64,000 nucleotides of DNA from Leuconostoc lactis (lineage in GTDB: Bacteria; Bacillota; Bacilli; Lactobacillales; Lactobacillaceae). Below the pieces are notes generated by a model. The model was not told the DNA's origin, searched no databases, and worked only from the letters and a program-made list of their open reading frames with translations. Shown one piece after another: positions 1-10,818 of the stretch. The DNA is taken from the NCBI RefSeq assembly GCF_007954625.1, contig NZ_CP042420.1:383501-447500 (forward strand), read 5' to 3'. Within the stretch, counting starts at the first letter, position 1. Every line of letters starts with the position of its first letter. The translations under genes and the position numbers were made by a program.

Positions 1-3000
1 AATGACTTTGCGACGTCATCCAACTTTGGAATATCAGCAGATGCATCAGCTTCAGCGTCAGGTTGTGCAACCACATCCCCAACCACCTTGCTCTTAATCT
101 TACGATATTCAGCCATACCTGTTCCGGCAGGAATAATCTTACCAATGATAACGTTTTCTTTCAAACCAACCAATGGATCGTTCTTTCCGCGGATTGCGGC
201 ATCAGTCAAGACACGTGTTGTTTCTTGGAATGATGCGGCAGACAAGAATGAGTTTGTTTCCAAGGCAGCCTTAGTAATACCAAGCAACACTGGACGTGCC
301 GTTGCGGGTACCTGGCCAGCAAACAATGCTGGTTCGTTGGCGCGTTGGAAATCAGCAATATCCATCAACATACCTGGCAAAAGATTCGTTTCACCTGGAT
401 CCATGACACGTACTTTACGCAACATTTGACGAATCATGACTTCGATATGCTTATCTGACACTTCGATACCTTGCAAACGGTAAACCTTTTGGATTTCCGT
501 CAACATGTATGATTCAGTCGTCAACGTATCTGTAACAGCCAACAATTCCTTTGGATCGATTGGGCCTTCGTTAATGGCATCACCACGCTTAATGGCATCA
601 CCTTCAGCAAAGCGCATGCGCGCAGCCAATGGCAATGTGTATGTCCGCGTGTCTGTTTCGCCTTCAATTGTCACAGCCTTTGTACGTTCGGCTGGATTTT
701 CTTCGATTGAAACAACTGTACCAGTCACTTCAGAAATTTCTGCACGTCCCTTAGGAATACGTGCTTCAACAATTTCTTGCACACGAGGCAAACCTTGTGT
801 GATATCGTTTCCACCGGCAACACCACCCGTGTGGAAGTTACGCATCGTCAATTGGGTACCTGGTTCACCGATTGATTGGGCAGCCACTGTTCCAACAGCT
901 TCACCGACTTCAACTTCTTCACCAGTTGCCAAGTTACGACCATAATCCAACACAGAAACACCGTGTTCAGTCGTTGATGTGAAGACAGAACGGATTGTCA
1001 CTTCTTCAATACCAGCAGCCACAATACGCTTAGCGATGTCTTCATCAATCATTTCGTTACGAGAAACAATCTTTTCACCAGTTTCTGGATCAAAGACTGA
1101 CTTCATGGCATAGCGACCCAAGATACGGTCGTACAATGGTTCAACAACAGATGTGCCATCCATGATAGCGCGAACAGCCACACCACGATCAGAATTGTTG
1201 TTCCATTCACGCACGATAACGTCTTGCGCCACATCGACAAGTCGACGTGTCAAGTAACCAGAGTTGGCCGTCTTCAAGGCCGTATCTGACATTCCCTTAC
1301 GAGCACCGTGGGTTGAAATAAACATTTCCATCACAGTCAAACCTTCACGGAAGTTCGCTGTAACTGGCAATTCAATAATCTTACCACCAGGACCCGCCAT
1401 CAAACCACGCATACCGGCCAACTGCACGAAGTTAGAAATGTTACCACGCGCACCTGAGTCCTGCATCATGAAGATAGGGTTCGTTGGTTCGAAGGAAGCA
1501 ATCAACTTTTCTTGGATAACATCCTTAGCCTTAGTCCAGATTTCGATGACACGTTGGTAACGTTCGTCATCTGTAATCAAACCACGACGGAACTGCTTTG
1601 TCACAGTTGCGACTTGCTTATGGGCGTCTTCCAAGATTGCTGGCTTATCTGGCAATTCAGTCACATCAGTCATTGATACAGTCAAACCTGATTCTGTTGA
1701 CTTTTCATAACCAAGATCCTTCATGCGATCCAACAACAATGATGTTTCCGTCACCTTATAACGCTTGTAGACTTCAGCAATGATGTCTGACAAGAAGCCC
1801 TTCTTGAAGGAACCGACAACTGGTGTTTCCGCCAAGTAGTCATGAATGTTTTCACCAGCTTCAATAAAGAAGCGATCATCAACACCCTTGAAGTTTTCTT
1901 CAGATGGTTCGTTAATATAAGGGAAATCAACTGGCAAAATTTCGTTGAACAACAACTTACCAACAGAAGTTACCATAATCTTTGAACGTTGTTCATCTGT
2001 AAATGGCTTTTCTGCTGGGAATGATGATGTTTGGGTACCCACACGTGTATGATAGTGGACAACCTTACTTGCAAAGGCCATTTTTGCTTCCTCAACAGAA
2101 GAGAAAATCATACCTTCACCTTCACGACCAGCTTCTTCAGTCGTCAAGTAGTAGTTTCCAATCACCATATCCTGAGATGGGGCAACGATTGGCTTTCCAT
2201 CCTTTGGTGCCAAAATGTGGCCTGCGGCAAGCATCAACAAACGCGCTTCAGCTTGTGCTTCATCAGACAATGGCACGTGAATGGCCATCTGATCACCATC
2301 GAAATCGGCGTTATAGGCTTCAGTAACCAATGGATGCAAACGCATGGCCTTACCAGAAACCAACACAGGTTCAAAGGCTTGGATTCCCAAACGGTGCAAC
2401 GTAGGGGCGCGGTTCAAAAGAACTGGGTGTTCCTTGATCACGTCTTCTAATACGTCCATCACATCTTCATCAGCCTTGTCAATCTTACGCTTAGCAGACT
2501 TGACGTTACCGGCCAACTTACGTGTTGTCAATTCCTTCATGATGAATGGGCGGAATAATTCGATTGCCATTGGACGTGGCAAGCCCATTTGATTCATCTT
2601 CAAGAATGGTCCAACATCGATAACCGAACGACCTGAATAGTCGACACGCTTACCCAACAAGTTTTGACGGAAGCGACCTTGCTTACCCTTCAACATGTGA
2701 GACAAAGACTTCAATGGTCGGTTACCAGGACCAGCCACTGGACGTCCGCGACGACCGTTATCAATCAAGGCGTCGACGGCTTCTTGCAACATACGCTTTT
2801 CGTTTTGCACGATGATGCCTGGGGCATTCAAGTCAAGCAAACGCTTCAAACGGTTGTTACGGTTAATCACACGACGATACAAATCGTTCAAATCAGATGT
2901 GGCAAAACGGCCACCTTCCAATTGCACCATTGGTCGCAAGTCTGGTGGAATAACTGGAATAACATCCATTACCATCCATTCAGGCTTGTTTTCTGATTGC

Positions 3001-3653
3001 AAGAAGGCTTCAATAATGTCCAAACGACGTACGGCACGTACACGCTTTTGACCAGTTGCTTCTTGTAATTCACGCTTTAATTGATCTGCTTCGGCAGCCA
3101 AATCAACGCTTGCCAACAAATCTTTAATTGCTTCAGCACCCATGCCAGCCTTAAAGCTAGCACCATATTCGCGCTTCAATTCACGGTATTCACGTTCAGT
3201 CAACAGTTGCTTCTTTTCAACTGGTGCATCACCAGGTTCAATGACAACATATGACGCAAAGTAAATAATTTCTTCAAGTGAACGTGGTGACATGTCAAGG
3301 ACAAGTCCCATACGTGATGGAATACCTTTGAAGTACCAAATGTGTGTAACAGGTGCAGCTAATTCGATGTGCCCCATGCGTTCACGACGAACTTTTGATG
3401 ATGTTACTTCAACACCACAACGGTCACAAACAATTCCCTTATATCGGATTCGCTTGTACTTACCGCAGGCGCATTCATAATCCTTTGTAGGTCCGAAGAT
3501 GCGTTCATCGAACAAGCCGTCTTTTTCTGGCTTAAGTGTTCGATAGTTGATCGTTTCCGGCTTCTTCACTTCACCATAAGACCATGAACGGATCTTATCA
3601 GGAGAAGCCAAACCGATTTGCATGCTCTCGAACTTGTTAACATCGATTGCCAT
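1..3653 (-). CDS. rpoC: RNA polymerase beta-prime subunit, 3' end cut by window edge
   Basis: Largest core subunit of RNA polymerase; with RpoB it forms the active-site cleft. About 1217 codons are inside the window, which is close to the usual Firmicutes length, so only a few C-terminal residues and the stop lie beyond position 1. An N-terminal zinc ribbon (CxC then CxxC, about residues 60-78) is visible. The catalytic NADFDGDQM with its three metal-binding aspartates is at residues 448-456 (2286-2312). The start ATG at 3653 gives the conserved beginning [10 protein letters not shown]. It is the second gene of the rpoBC operon, 145 bases after rpoB, and the gap holds a long hairpin. Confidence 0.98.
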   Translation of the reverse strand, partial: MAIDVNKFESMQIGLASPDKIRSWSYGEVKKPETINYRTLKPEKDGLFDERIFGPTKDYECACGKYKRIRYKGIVCDRCGVEVTSSKVRRERMGHIELAAPVTHIWYFKGIPSRMGLVLDMSPRSLEEIIYFASYVVIEPGDAPVEKKQLLTEREYRELKREYGASFKAGMGAEAIKDLLASVDLAAEADQLKRELQEATGQKRVRAVRRLDIIEAFLQSENKPEWMVMDVIPVIPPDLRPMVQLEGGRFATSDLNDLYRRVINRNNRLKRLLDLNAPGIIVQNEKRMLQEAVDALIDNGRRGRPVAGPGNRPLKSLSHMLKGKQGRFRQNLLGKRVDYSGRSVIDVGPFLKMNQMGLPRPMAIELFRPFIMKELTTRKLAGNVKSAKRKIDKADEDVMDVLEDVIKEHPVLLNRAPTLHRLGIQAFEPVLVSGKAMRLHPLVTEAYNADFDGDQMAIHVPLSDEAQAEARLLMLAAGHILAPKDGKPIVAPSQDMVIGNYYLTTEEAGREGEGMIFSSVEEAKMAFASKVVHYHTRVGTQTSSFPAEKPFTDEQRSKIMVTSVGKLLFNEILPVDFPYINEPSEENFKGVDDRFFIEAGENIHDYLAETPVVGSFKKGFLSDIIAEVYKRYKVTETSLLLDRMKDLGYEKSTESGLTVSMTDVTELPDKPAILEDAHKQVATVTKQFRRGLITDDERYQRVIEIWTKAKDVIQEKLIASFEPTNPIFMMQDSGARGNISNFVQLAGMRGLMAGPGGKIIELPVTANFREGLTVMEMFISTHGARKGMSDTALKTANSGYLTRRLVDVAQDVIVREWNNNSDRGVAVRAIMDGTSVVEPLYDRILGRYAMKSVFDPETGEKIVSRNEMIDEDIAKRIVAAGIEEVTIRSVFTSTTEHGVSVLDYGRNLATGEEVEVGEAVGTVAAQSIGEPGTQLTMRNFHTGGVAGGNDITQGLPRVQEIVEARIPKGRAEISEVTGTVVSIEENPAERTKAVTIEGETDTRTYTLPLAARMRFAEGDAIKRGDAINEGPIDPKELLAVTDTLTTESYMLTEIQKVYRLQGIEVSDKHIEVMIRQMLRKVRVMDPGETNLLPGMLMDIADFQRANEPALFAGQVPATARPVLLGITKAALETNSFLSAASFQETTRVLTDAAIRGKNDPLVGLKENVIIGKIIPAGTGMAEYRKIKSKVVGDVVAQPDAEADASADIPKLDDVAKS

Positions 3654-3699
3654 CTATTTGCTGTTACCTTTCGTTATTTATTAAGTTAACGTTTGCATC

Positions 3700-3775
3700 C
3701 AGTTCTGACACGTTTGCTATAAGCTAAGTTCAATAATGCATTCAACCTACCTTATAACAAACGTGCCACAAACTG
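3700..3775 (-). other. Long rpoB-rpoC intergenic RNA hairpin
   Basis: Arms 3706-3723 and 3751-3768 pair over 18 bp around a 27-base loop. A further 5 bp (3700-3704 with 3771-3775) extend the stem across a small internal loop. The two non-Watson-Crick positions are G-U in the minus-strand mRNA but A-C on the plus strand, so the structure is good only in the rpoBC transcript. There is no T-run, so it is not a classical terminator. An RNase processing or stability element is my inference. Confidence 0.6.
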
Positions 3776-3798
3776 TGTCGCACGTTAATTGTATATGA

Positions 3799-6700
3799 TT
3801 AAGCTTCGTCAGTTGTGTCTGTCATTTCTTGGGCTTCTACCTTAGAGAATGCAGCCGCAACTTCTTCATCTTCTTTGTTTAAGAGATCAGGATTTGAGCG
3901 TACTAACTTTTCAAGCGCATCTACTGGCAAGATTGAATCATCTTCATCCATTTGACGGAGTTCAACTTCATCACCTGCGCCATCCAAGACTTGCATATCC
4001 AAGCCAAGGGCTTGCAATTCCTTCACCAATACTCGGAATGATTCTGGCACGCCTGGACGTGGGATTGGTTCACCCTTAATGATTGACTCATAGACCTTCA
4101 CACGACCTGCAACGTCATCTGACTTGTAAGTCAAAATTTCTTGCAAGGTGTAAGCGGCACCATAAGCTTCAAGGGCCCAAACTTCCATTTCACCGAAACG
4201 CTGACCACCGAATTGGGCTTTACCACCCAAAGGCTGTTGCGTTACTAATGAGTATGGTCCGATTGAACGGGCGTGAATCTTATCGTCAACCATGTGGGCA
4301 AGCTTCATATAATGCATGACACCAACACCAACACGCTTATCGAAAGCTTCACCAGTACGACCATCATAAACAACTGACTTACCATCACGTGGCAAACCAG
4401 CTTCACGCAAAGCCGCTTCGATTTCATCATCGCTAGCACCGTCAAAGACTGGTGAGGCAACGTGAATACCAAGTTCCTTAGCTGCATAACCAAGATGCAA
4501 TTCAAGTACTTGTCCAATGTTCATACGTGAAGGCACACCCATGGGTGACAACAAGATGTCAATTGGGGTACCATCTGGCATGTATGGCATGTCTTCTTCA
4601 GGGACAACAACGGAAACCGTTCCCTTGTTACCGTGACGACCGGCCATCTTATCACCGACTTGGATCTTACGCTTTTGTGCGATGTACACACGTACCATCA
4701 TGTTCACACCTGGAGCAAGTTCATCCCCATTTTCTGGTGTGTAAATGCGGACGTTTTGTACAACACCGCCACCACCGTGTGGCACACGCAATGATGTATC
4801 ACGTACTTCACGCGCTTTTTCACCAAAGATGGCGTGGAGCAAACGTTCTTCGGCTGATAATTCAGTCACACCCTTAGGCGTTACCTTACCAACCAAGATA
4901 TCACCGTCATGCACTTCGGCACCAACACGGATAATCCCGTTCGCATCCAAATCCTTCAACTGATCTTCACCAGTATTTGGAATTTCACGTGTGATTTCTT
5001 CAGGTCCGAGCTTTGTATCACGGGCTTCTGAATCATATTCTTCGATGTGAATTGATGTATAAACATCTTCACGGACCAAACGTTCGTTCAAGACGATGGC
5101 ATCTTCGAAGTTATAACCTTGCCAAGTCATAAAGGCGATCAATGGGTTTTGTCCCAAAGCTAATTCACCCTTTTCCATTGAAGGACCATCAGCCAAAACT
5201 TCATCAGCTTCGACATGTTCACCTTCATGGACAATTGGCTTTTGGTTATAGTTCTTACCACCGTTAGAACGGCGGAACTTCATCAATTCGTAAGTATCTA
5301 ATTGACCGTCTTCACGACGAACACGAATTTCACGACCATCGACATATTCAACGACACCAGCGGCGCGAGAAATCATGGCAACACCTGAATCGTGCGCAGC
5401 CTTATATTCGATACCTGTACCAACAAGTGGTGCATGCGGATCAAGCAAAGGCACCGCTTGACGTTGCATGTTGGCACCCATCAAGGCACGGTTGGAATCA
5501 TCGTTTTCCAAGAAAGGAATCGCAGCTGTTCCAACAGAAACAACTTGCTTAGGCGAAACGTCCATGTAGTCAATGCGATCAATTGGTGTTTCGATGTTTT
5601 CTTCACCAAAACGGGCCATCACTGTATCGTGAACAAAGCTACCATCTTCATTTAATGGTGAGTTCGCTTGCGCCACAATGTAGTTATCTTCTTCATCGGC
5701 AGTCAAGTAATCGATCTTGTCGGTTACCTTGTGCGTTGTCCAGTCAACACGACGGTATGGTGTTTCAATGAAGCCATACTTGTTAATGCGACCATACGTT
5801 GCCAAAGAGTTGATCAAACCGATGTTAGGACCTTCGGGCGTTTCGATTGGGTCAATACGGCCATAGTGCGTGTAGTGCACATCTCGCACTTCAACGCCGG
5901 CACGGTCACGTGTCAAACCACCAGGTCCAAGGGCTGACAAACGACGCTTGTGGTTCATTTCACCCAATGGGTTTGTCTGATCCATGAACTGTGACAATTG
6001 TGATGAACCAAAGAATTCCTTCACGGCTGCCACAACTGGTCGAATGTTAATCAATTGTTGTGGTGTGACTGTGTTAGCGTCTTGGATTGACATCCGTTCG
6101 CGAACCACACGTTCCATACGTGTCAAACCAATACGGAATTGGTTTTGCAACAATTCACCAACAGAACGAATACGACGGTTACCCAAGTGATCGATATCGT
6201 CGACATTACCAACACCTTCTTGCAAGTTCAAGAAGTAGTTCATGCCTGCCAAAATATCAGCAGGACGGACTGTGCGATCATCTTCCCCGATGTGACCATT
6301 GCCAATCAAAAGCAATGTCTTTTCAGGGTTTTCAGGTGATTCGATCTTAATCTTTTGAAGCGTTACTGGTTCGTTTAGAACAGCATCGCCAGATGGTGTA
6401 TACGTTGTTGTCTTAAAGTCTGGGCGATCCAAATATGGGCTAAGCTTTGACATCACTGTCTTATCAACTAATGTTCCCTTTTCGGCGATAATTTCACCTG
6501 AATCAGGATCAGCCAATGTTTCAGCCAATGTTTGGTTCAACAAACGTGTCTTCAATGACAACTTCTTGTTGATCTTGTAACGTCCAACTGATGCCAAATC
6601 GTAACGCTTTGGATCAAAGAAACGCGCAACCAACAAGGCACGTGATGAATCAGCTGTCTTTGGTTCACCCGGACGTAGTCGTTCGTAAATGTCCTTCAGC

Positions 6701-7413
6701 GCTTCTTCAACACGTGAATCTGACATATCTTTGTGCACGTCTTTTTCCAAAGTCATGTTCAAAGCGTCATATTGGTCTGAGAAGATGTCGATAATATCAG
6801 AATCTGAACCGAAACCAAGGGCACGGACCAATTCTGTCATCAACAACTTACGTGTCCGGTCAATACGTACGTTAGCGATACCCTTGGCATCTGTTTCGTA
6901 TTCCAACCAAGCACCACGGTTTGGAATAACCGTTGTGCCATAGCGTGGGCGACCGTTCTTGTCATTTTCTTGGTTGTAATAGATACCAGGAGAACGCACA
7001 AGTTGTGAAACGATAACACGTTCAGCACCATTGATGATGAACGTCCCTTGTTCTGTCATCAATGGGAAATCACCAAAGAACACGTCTTGTGACTTGATTT
7101 CACCAGTTTCATGGTTCGTCAAACGCAAAGTAACGTGTAATGGTGCTGAGTAGTTGGCGTCGTGTTCACGCGCCTCATCAATGTTGTACTTTGGTTCCAT
7201 CAACTTGTAATCAACGTATTCCAATGACAAGTTACCTTGGAAATCATCGATTGGCATGATGTCGCCAAACATTTCTTTAATACCTTCATCCAAGAACCAT
7301 TGATATGACGCCGTTTGAATTTCAATCAAATTCGGCACATCAAGCACTTCTTTGATGCTAGCATATGAACGACGAGTACGGTGCTTACCGTACTTTACTA
7401 AATGTCCTGCCAC
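3799..7413 (-). CDS. rpoB: RNA polymerase beta subunit
   Basis: Catalytic core subunit of RNA polymerase, 1204 aa with the start chosen here. I prefer the GTG at 7413: it gives the family-like start (M)[11 protein letters not shown] and lies 6 bases behind an AGGTG ribosome site. An in-frame GTG at 7422 has no ribosome site at a normal distance. The rifampicin-binding cluster (about residues 468-500, SQFMDQTNP through [12 protein letters not shown]) is intact, with the Asp, His and Ser positions that mutate to resistance all wild type. First gene of rpoBC, expressed from a promoter near 7616-7643 through a leader of roughly 200 bases. Confidence 0.98.
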   Translation of the reverse strand: MAGHLVKYGKHRTRRSYASIKEVLDVPNLIEIQTASYQWFLDEGIKEMFGDIMPIDDFQGNLSLEYVDYKLMEPKYNIDEAREHDANYSAPLHVTLRLTNHETGEIKSQDVFFGDFPLMTEQGTFIINGAERVIVSQLVRSPGIYYNQENDKNGRPRYGTTVIPNRGAWLEYETDAKGIANVRIDRTRKLLMTELVRALGFGSDSDIIDIFSDQYDALNMTLEKDVHKDMSDSRVEEALKDIYERLRPGEPKTADSSRALLVARFFDPKRYDLASVGRYKINKKLSLKTRLLNQTLAETLADPDSGEIIAEKGTLVDKTVMSKLSPYLDRPDFKTTTYTPSGDAVLNEPVTLQKIKIESPENPEKTLLLIGNGHIGEDDRTVRPADILAGMNYFLNLQEGVGNVDDIDHLGNRRIRSVGELLQNQFRIGLTRMERVVRERMSIQDANTVTPQQLINIRPVVAAVKEFFGSSQLSQFMDQTNPLGEMNHKRRLSALGPGGLTRDRAGVEVRDVHYTHYGRIDPIETPEGPNIGLINSLATYGRINKYGFIETPYRRVDWTTHKVTDKIDYLTADEEDNYIVAQANSPLNEDGSFVHDTVMARFGEENIETPIDRIDYMDVSPKQVVSVGTAAIPFLENDDSNRALMGANMQRQAVPLLDPHAPLVGTGIEYKAAHDSGVAMISRAAGVVEYVDGREIRVRREDGQLDTYELMKFRRSNGGKNYNQKPIVHEGEHVEADEVLADGPSMEKGELALGQNPLIAFMTWQGYNFEDAIVLNERLVREDVYTSIHIEEYDSEARDTKLGPEEITREIPNTGEDQLKDLDANGIIRVGAEVHDGDILVGKVTPKGVTELSAEERLLHAIFGEKAREVRDTSLRVPHGGGGVVQNVRIYTPENGDELAPGVNMMVRVYIAQKRKIQVGDKMAGRHGNKGTVSVVVPEEDMPYMPDGTPIDILLSPMGVPSRMNIGQVLELHLGYAAKELGIHVASPVFDGASDDEIEAALREAGLPRDGKSVVYDGRTGEAFDKRVGVGVMHYMKLAHMVDDKIHARSIGPYSLVTQQPLGGKAQFGGQRFGEMEVWALEAYGAAYTLQEILTYKSDDVAGRVKVYESIIKGEPIPRPGVPESFRVLVKELQALGLDMQVLDGAGDEVELRQMDEDDSILPVDALEKLVRSNPDLLNKEDEEVAAAFSKVEAQEMTDTTDEA

Positions 7414-7608
7414 ATTTATCACCTCGTTTGTTTTTAGCTGCGTTTTGTTTGTTACAATTCAGTTACAAGATGGTGATTACCACCGAACTTGACCCCGAAT
7501 AGGCACAAAAAAAGCAATCGCCGCTGTTTCCGCAGACAACGTTTGCTTCAATATAAAGGTATTGCGGACAATATTTCGCAAAAAGCCATATTTATTCACA
7601 GTATTACT
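7414..7608 (-). promoter_or_regulatory. Structured rpoBC 5' leader, Lacto-rpoB-like
   Basis: Roughly 195 transcribed bases precede rpoB. They contain a terminator-like hairpin (7507-7549) and, nearer the gene, a small GGTG/CACC hairpin. A structured RNA called the Lacto-rpoB motif is known in rpoB leaders of lactic acid bacteria. Position and context fit that motif, but I could not align it to the consensus. Confidence 0.5.
7507..7549 (-). terminator. Terminator-like hairpin inside the rpoB leader
   Basis: On the minus strand an AAGCAA...TTGCTT stem of about 14 bp, with one bulge and one mismatch, is followed by seven T (plus-strand 7507-7513). It lies downstream of the best rpoB promoter. 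It could therefore attenuate rpoBC, and also end tpiA transcripts coming from 7684. Confidence 0.65.
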
Positions 7609-7615
7609 AAGAATA

Positions 7616-7643
7616 ATTATACGCCTTTTGCAATCATTTGCAA
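7616..7643 (-). promoter_or_regulatory. rpoBC promoter
   Basis: Minus strand: -35 TTGCAA (7638-7643), 16-base spacer, -10 TATAAT (7616-7621). It lies between the tpiA stop and rpoB. I found no better promoter nearer to rpoB. Confidence 0.6.
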
Positions 7644-7683
7644 GCCCTTTGCGGGAGACACACTGTGGTGCACACCCTTTTAA

Positions 7684-8502
7684 TTAAACATGTTCAACAT
7701 CAAATTCTGGGACATCTGGATCACGCGCAATATCGACTAATTGTAAGAAATTATCTGGGTCAAGTGCCGCTGTCCCAACCAGCACGCCATCAATATCTTT
7801 TTGTCGCATAATTTCGCGCGCATTATGCGGTGTCACTGAACCACCATATAAAATACGGACTTGTTCAGCAATCACCGGTGAATACAACTTGGCTAGTGTT
7901 TGTCGAATGAGGTGTGCCGCTTTTTGCGCTTGGTCCGCACTAGCTGCTTCACCTGAGCCAATGGCCCATGTTGGTTCATAGGCAATTGTCACATTCCGAA
8001 TTTGATCAACCGAGACGCCGGCAAGCGCAGCTGCCACTTGCGCCACCGATGGTTCAGCATCCATAAACTGCGCGTACGTACTCATATCTTCGTCAACGTC
8101 AATAATTGGTCGCAAGCCATTACGCAAAGCTGCTGTGACTTTCAGGTTCACCGTCGAATCTGTTTCATTAAAGAACTTCCGACGTTCAAAATGGCCAATC
8201 AAGACATAAGTTGCCCCAATATCTTTTAACGCTTTCGGTGACGTTTCGCCAGTATAGGCCCCACTATCTTCCCAGTGCACATTTTCTGCGACAACGTGAA
8301 CCGGCGTTTCTTTAGTTGCCCGCACCATATCTGCTAAAAACAAATCTTGTGCGGCAATGCCTGTTTCAACGACGCGTTGATCGGGTACCTTACCGCTAAC
8401 TTGCGCCAAAAAATCCGTCACATCGGCCTGCAACTTATTAATTTTCCAGTTTGCAACCACAAACGGTACACGCTTTGCCTTGTGCATTTTCGCCATCATC
8501 AT
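7684..8502 (-). CDS. tpiA: Triosephosphate isomerase, divergent active-site loops
   Basis: Interconverts dihydroxyacetone phosphate and glyceraldehyde 3-phosphate in the cytoplasm. 272 aa from the first ATG. Lys20 (NWK), His104, the catalytic Glu176 (AYEPTWAIGSG) and the phosphate loop YGGSV are present. Two signatures are odd: the usual GHSERR reads GHFERR (Ser to Phe at 105), and the usual CVGE-type motif after strand five reads DVDED (135-139). The start ATG overlaps the stop of the upstream gene (ATGA), and GGAG lies 8 bases ahead, so the two genes are translationally coupled. A heterofermenter needs less flux here, which could allow drift; that is inference. Confidence 0.93.
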   Translation of the reverse strand: MMMAKMHKAKRVPFVVANWKINKLQADVTDFLAQVSGKVPDQRVVETGIAAQDLFLADMVRATKETPVHVVAENVHWEDSGAYTGETSPKALKDIGATYVLIGHFERRKFFNETDSTVNLKVTAALRNGLRPIIDVDEDMSTYAQFMDAEPSVAQVAAALAGVSVDQIRNVTIAYEPTWAIGSGEAASADQAQKAAHLIRQTLAKLYSPVIAEQVRILYGGSVTPHNAREIMRQKDIDGVLVGTAALDPDNFLQLVDIARDPDVPEFDVEHV

Positions 8503-8840
8503 TTATCATCTCCTCGTAACATGACAAACATGAAGATTGCTTCAATTAGTAGCAACATTGCTGTATATTGTGCTTCTTCATTAACTAGACGTAATAAAAT
8601 GTAACTCACAACCAGCACGCCTAAACCCATCCCCGTTTTAACAAGAGACCGTTGATGCTTACTCCGTGCTAACAACTCTGATAAGTGTTGGTTTTCTGAC
8701 TGCAATTCCGACACATCCAGTTTCAATGCTTCAATCTGATCCAGCATTTTATCATTTTCTTGCTGCATTAAATCAAAATCCGACTGTGATAAGCCATCTT
8801 CAGTTTTTGGTTCGCGCTTTGTTCGTTTAAAAAGTAACAT
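8499..8840 (-). CDS. Small coiled-coil membrane protein, unknown function
   Basis: 113 aa, family not recognised. Residues about 20-60 form a charged heptad-like coiled coil. Two hydrophobic segments follow (about 70-87 and 91-108), so the N-terminal half probably faces the cytoplasm. GGAG lies 9 bases before the ATG, and an extended -10 (TGG TAAAAT, 8864-8869) lies just upstream. It is the first gene of a two-gene unit with tpiA, joined by a 4-base ATGA overlap. The coupling makes it a real gene; its role is unknown. Confidence 0.8.
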   Translation of the reverse strand: MLLFKRTKREPKTEDGLSQSDFDLMQQENDKMLDQIEALKLDVSELQSENQHLSELLARSKHQRSLVKTGMGLGVLVVSYILLRLVNEEAQYTAMLLLIEAIFMFVMLRGDDK

Positions 8841-8905
8841 TATTATTATTCTCCATTACTACTATTTTACCACAAGAAAAATCAGCATTGCGTACCGGAG
8901 ACAAC

Positions 8906-8943
8906 AAAAAAGCTATTTTATCAGTCACCTGATAAAATAGCTT
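8906..8943 (-). terminator. Terminator of tRNA-Leu
   Basis: Perfect 15-bp stem (8910-8924 with 8929-8943), 4-base loop, then a T-run on the minus strand. Confidence 0.9.
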
Positions 8944-8946
8944 GGA

Positions 8947-9031
8947 TGCAGCCGGCGGGAGTCGAACCCGCACGCCCTAAACGGGCACAGGATCCTTAAT
9001 CCTGCGCGTCTGCCAATTCCGCCACGGCTGC
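8947..9031 (-). tRNA. tRNA-Leu (anticodon TAA)
   Basis: 85 bases fold as a class II tRNA with a long variable arm. The acceptor arms GCAGCCG/CGGCTGC pair fully, the T arm has GGTTCGACTCC, and the anticodon loop carries TAA. CCA is not encoded. It has its own strong promoter and terminator. Confidence 0.97.
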
Positions 9032-9058
9032 GATGTTGTTTGTATTGACAACTCTATT

Positions 9059-9087
9059 AGTTTAGCGCACTCAACATGAGATGTCAA
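9059..9087 (-). promoter_or_regulatory. tRNA-Leu promoter
   Basis: Consensus -35 TTGACA, 17-base spacer, -10 TAAACT on the minus strand, about 28 bases before the tRNA. Confidence 0.8.
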
Positions 9088-9239
9088 TATTTTTTATCAA
9101 AAATCCACCAAAATGATCATTTAATAAAAAGCTATTTAGCCCCTACCTGCCCTATATTTTTCGTGCTAAAACACCCAGAAACTGCTAGCTTTGAGATGAC
9201 ATCATTTTATTAACGCGTAAATTCTTTTATATTTTTATC
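9088..9239. other. Intergenic stretch, nothing recognised
   Basis: AT-rich spacer between the diverging tRNA-Leu and cold-shock promoters. I see no open frame with a ribosome site, no tRNA and no strong hairpin. Confidence 0.5.
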
Positions 9240-9267
9240 TTGCTTATTTCTCCCAGTGTGGTACACT
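9240..9267 (+). promoter_or_regulatory. Cold-shock gene promoter
   Basis: -35 TTGCTT (9240-9245), 16-base spacer, extended -10 TGG TACACT (9262-9267). It leaves a 5' leader of about 105 bases, the long-leader arrangement usual for csp genes. Confidence 0.6.
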
Positions 9268-9381
9268 GGTCTTGTAATAAAAGTTATTGATTTTGATTTG
9301 TTTTTCTCGGAAGGCGCTCAAGTACCAATTATTTAAGTTACAAAATATAACATTGGTGAGCACACCAAGGAGAAACATATC

Positions 9382-9582
9382 ATGGAAAAAGGCACAGTAA
9401 AGTGGTTTAACGGCGAAAAGGGTTACGGTTTCGTAACTCGCGAAAATGGTGAAGATGTCTTTGCACACTTCTCAGCTATCCAAGGCGACGGCTTCAAGAC
9501 TCTTGAAGAAGGCCAAGCTGTTGAATTTGAAGTTGAAACTTCAGACCGCGGTTTGCAAGCTGCAAACATCGTTAAGTTGTAA
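9382..9582 (+). CDS. csp: Cold-shock protein, CspA family
   Basis: 66-aa single-stranded nucleic-acid-binding protein that acts as an RNA chaperone in the cytoplasm. RNP1 (KGYGFV, residues 13-18) and RNP2 (VFAHF, 26-30) are intact, and the length is standard. AAGGAG lies about 9 bases before the ATG. It is a monocistronic unit with a long leader and its own UUCG-loop terminator. Which csp paralogue it is cannot be told from the sequence alone. Confidence 0.97.
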   Translation: MEKGTVKWFNGEKGYGFVTRENGEDVFAHFSAIQGDGFKTLEEGQAVEFEVETSDRGLQAANIVKL

Positions 9583-9594
9583 TCTTAAGCAACT

Positions 9595-9629
9595 AACACA
9601 AAAAACTCGCTTCGGCGAGTTTTTTTGTG
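9595..9629 (+). terminator. Terminator after csp
   Basis: Stem CTCGC/GCGAG with a TTCG tetraloop, flanked by an A-run before and seven T after, so it works both ways. Confidence 0.92.
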
Positions 9630-9643
9630 TCCAAATTTCGTGG

Positions 9644-9649
9644 TATAAT
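9644..9649 (+). promoter_or_regulatory. gpmA promoter (-10 element)
   Basis: Extended -10 TGG TATAAT 41 bases before gpmA. The matching -35 is poor and overlaps the csp terminator T-run. Confidence 0.55.
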
Positions 9650-9690
9650 GAATATGTTAGATTAAACACAAATTAAGGAGTTTAGCACAC

Positions 9691-10404
9691 ATGGCTAAGT
9701 TAGTATTGATCCGTCACGGTCAAAGTGAATGGAACGCATTGAACTTGTTCAACGGTTGGGTTGACACAAAGTTGTCAGACAAGGGTATCGCCCAAGCAAA
9801 AGAAGCTGGTGAATTATTGGCTGCCGAAGGCATCCAATTCGACCAAGCCTACACATCTGTTTTGACACGTGCCATCACAACATTGCACTATGCTTTGGAA
9901 GAAGCTGGTCAATTGTACATCCCTGAAGTAAAGTCATGGCGTTTGAACGAACGTCATTACGGTGCTTTGCAAGGACAAAACAAGGCCGAAGCTGCTGAAA
10001 AGTGGGGTGCTGAACAAGTCCACATCTGGCGTCGTTCATACGACGTTTTGCCACCATTGTTGGACAGCTACGATGAAGAAGTAACTGTGCAAGGCAAGAC
10101 ATACCCTGCCTTTGACCGTCGTTATGCTGATGTGCCTGAAGGTGAATTGCCATTGGGCGAAAACTTGAAGATCACATTGGAACGCGTTTTGCCATTCTGG
10201 GAATCAGACATTGCCCCACAATTGAAGGCTGGCAAGAACGTTGTCATCGCTGCCCACGGTAACTCATTGCGTGCCTTGGTTAAGCACTTGGAAAACATTT
10301 CAGATGAAGACATCTTGAATGTTGAAATCGCTAACGGTCAACCATTGGTTTATGACCTTGCTGATGATTTGTCAGTTGTTTCTAAGAAGACTTTGACAAA
10401 GTAA
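9691..10404 (+). CDS. gpmA: 2,3-bisphosphoglycerate-dependent phosphoglycerate mutase
   Basis: Interconverts 3- and 2-phosphoglycerate in glycolysis. 237 aa, slightly longer than average for the family. The histidine-phosphatase start [10 protein letters not shown] carries the phosphorylated His9. The [12 protein letters not shown] block and the late AAHGNSLR with the second catalytic His are present. AAGGAG lies 10 bases before the ATG. Codon choice is strongly biased (TTG, GGT, GAA), as in highly expressed genes. Monocistronic, with its own promoter and terminator. Confidence 0.97.
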   Translation: MAKLVLIRHGQSEWNALNLFNGWVDTKLSDKGIAQAKEAGELLAAEGIQFDQAYTSVLTRAITTLHYALEEAGQLYIPEVKSWRLNERHYGALQGQNKAEAAEKWGAEQVHIWRRSYDVLPPLLDSYDEEVTVQGKTYPAFDRRYADVPEGELPLGENLKITLERVLPFWESDIAPQLKAGKNVVIAAHGNSLRALVKHLENISDEDILNVEIANGQPLVYDLADDLSVVSKKTLTK

Positions 10405-10410
10405 TTCTCT

Positions 10411-10443
10411 AGCCTAGTTATCTGATGATGACTAGGCTTTTTT
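10411..10443 (+). terminator. gpmA terminator
   Basis: Stem AGCCTAGT/ACTAGGCT (10411-10418, 10431-10438) followed by six T. Confidence 0.9.
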
Positions 10444-10461
10444 ATGCCTTTTTTGCCAAAG

Positions 10462-10495
10462 AAAAACCGGCATACATCACGTATGCCGGTTTTTT
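10462..10495 (-). terminator. Terminator of the tRNA-Tyr/tRNA-Gln pair
   Basis: 14-bp stem (10462-10475 with 10481-10494) with A- and T-runs on both sides. It lies just downstream of tRNA-Gln and could also back up gpmA termination. Confidence 0.88.
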
Positions 10496-10499
10496 AAGA

Positions 10500-10571
10500 T
10501 TGCCCCTGCTGGATTCGAACCAGCGCATGGCGGTACCAAAAACCGCTGCCTTACCGCTTGGCCAAGGGGCA
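10500..10571 (-). tRNA. tRNA-Gln (anticodon TTG)
   Basis: 72 bases. Acceptor TGCCCCT/AGGGGCA, anticodon stem GCGGT/ACCGC with loop TTTTGGT, T arm GGTTCGAATCC. CCA is not encoded. Second in a two-tRNA transcript. Confidence 0.97.
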
Positions 10572-10609
10572 ATAGTTAATTTATTCAGCCGTTAACTATT
10601 AATCGGCTA

Positions 10610-10692
10610 TGGGAGCGGTAGGATTCGAACCTACGAACCCGAAGGAACGGAGTTACAGTCCGTCGCGTTTAGCCAGACTTCGCTACACTCCC
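10610..10692 (-). tRNA. tRNA-Tyr (anticodon GTA)
   Basis: 83 bases with a long variable arm as expected for bacterial tRNA-Tyr. Acceptor GGGAGTG/CGCTCCC with one G-U, anticodon GTA, T arm GGTTCGAATCC. First gene of the tRNA-Tyr/tRNA-Gln unit. Confidence 0.97.
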
Positions 10693-10712
10693 ATGTCTCA
10701 AACAACTATATT

Positions 10713-10741
10713 ATAATAACAAATATTTAAAACCTTGACAA
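10713..10741 (-). promoter_or_regulatory. Promoter of the tRNA-Tyr/tRNA-Gln unit
   Basis: Minus strand -35 TTGTCA (10736-10741), 17-base spacer, -10 TATTAT (10713-10718), with a second TATAAT in register three bases later. Confidence 0.7.
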
Positions 10742-10818
10742 CCCCTTTTCGCAAATTTTTTTATTTTTTTTGCTGATAATGATCCGACTGCCGATAACTG
10801 GATTTCAAATAAATTATC

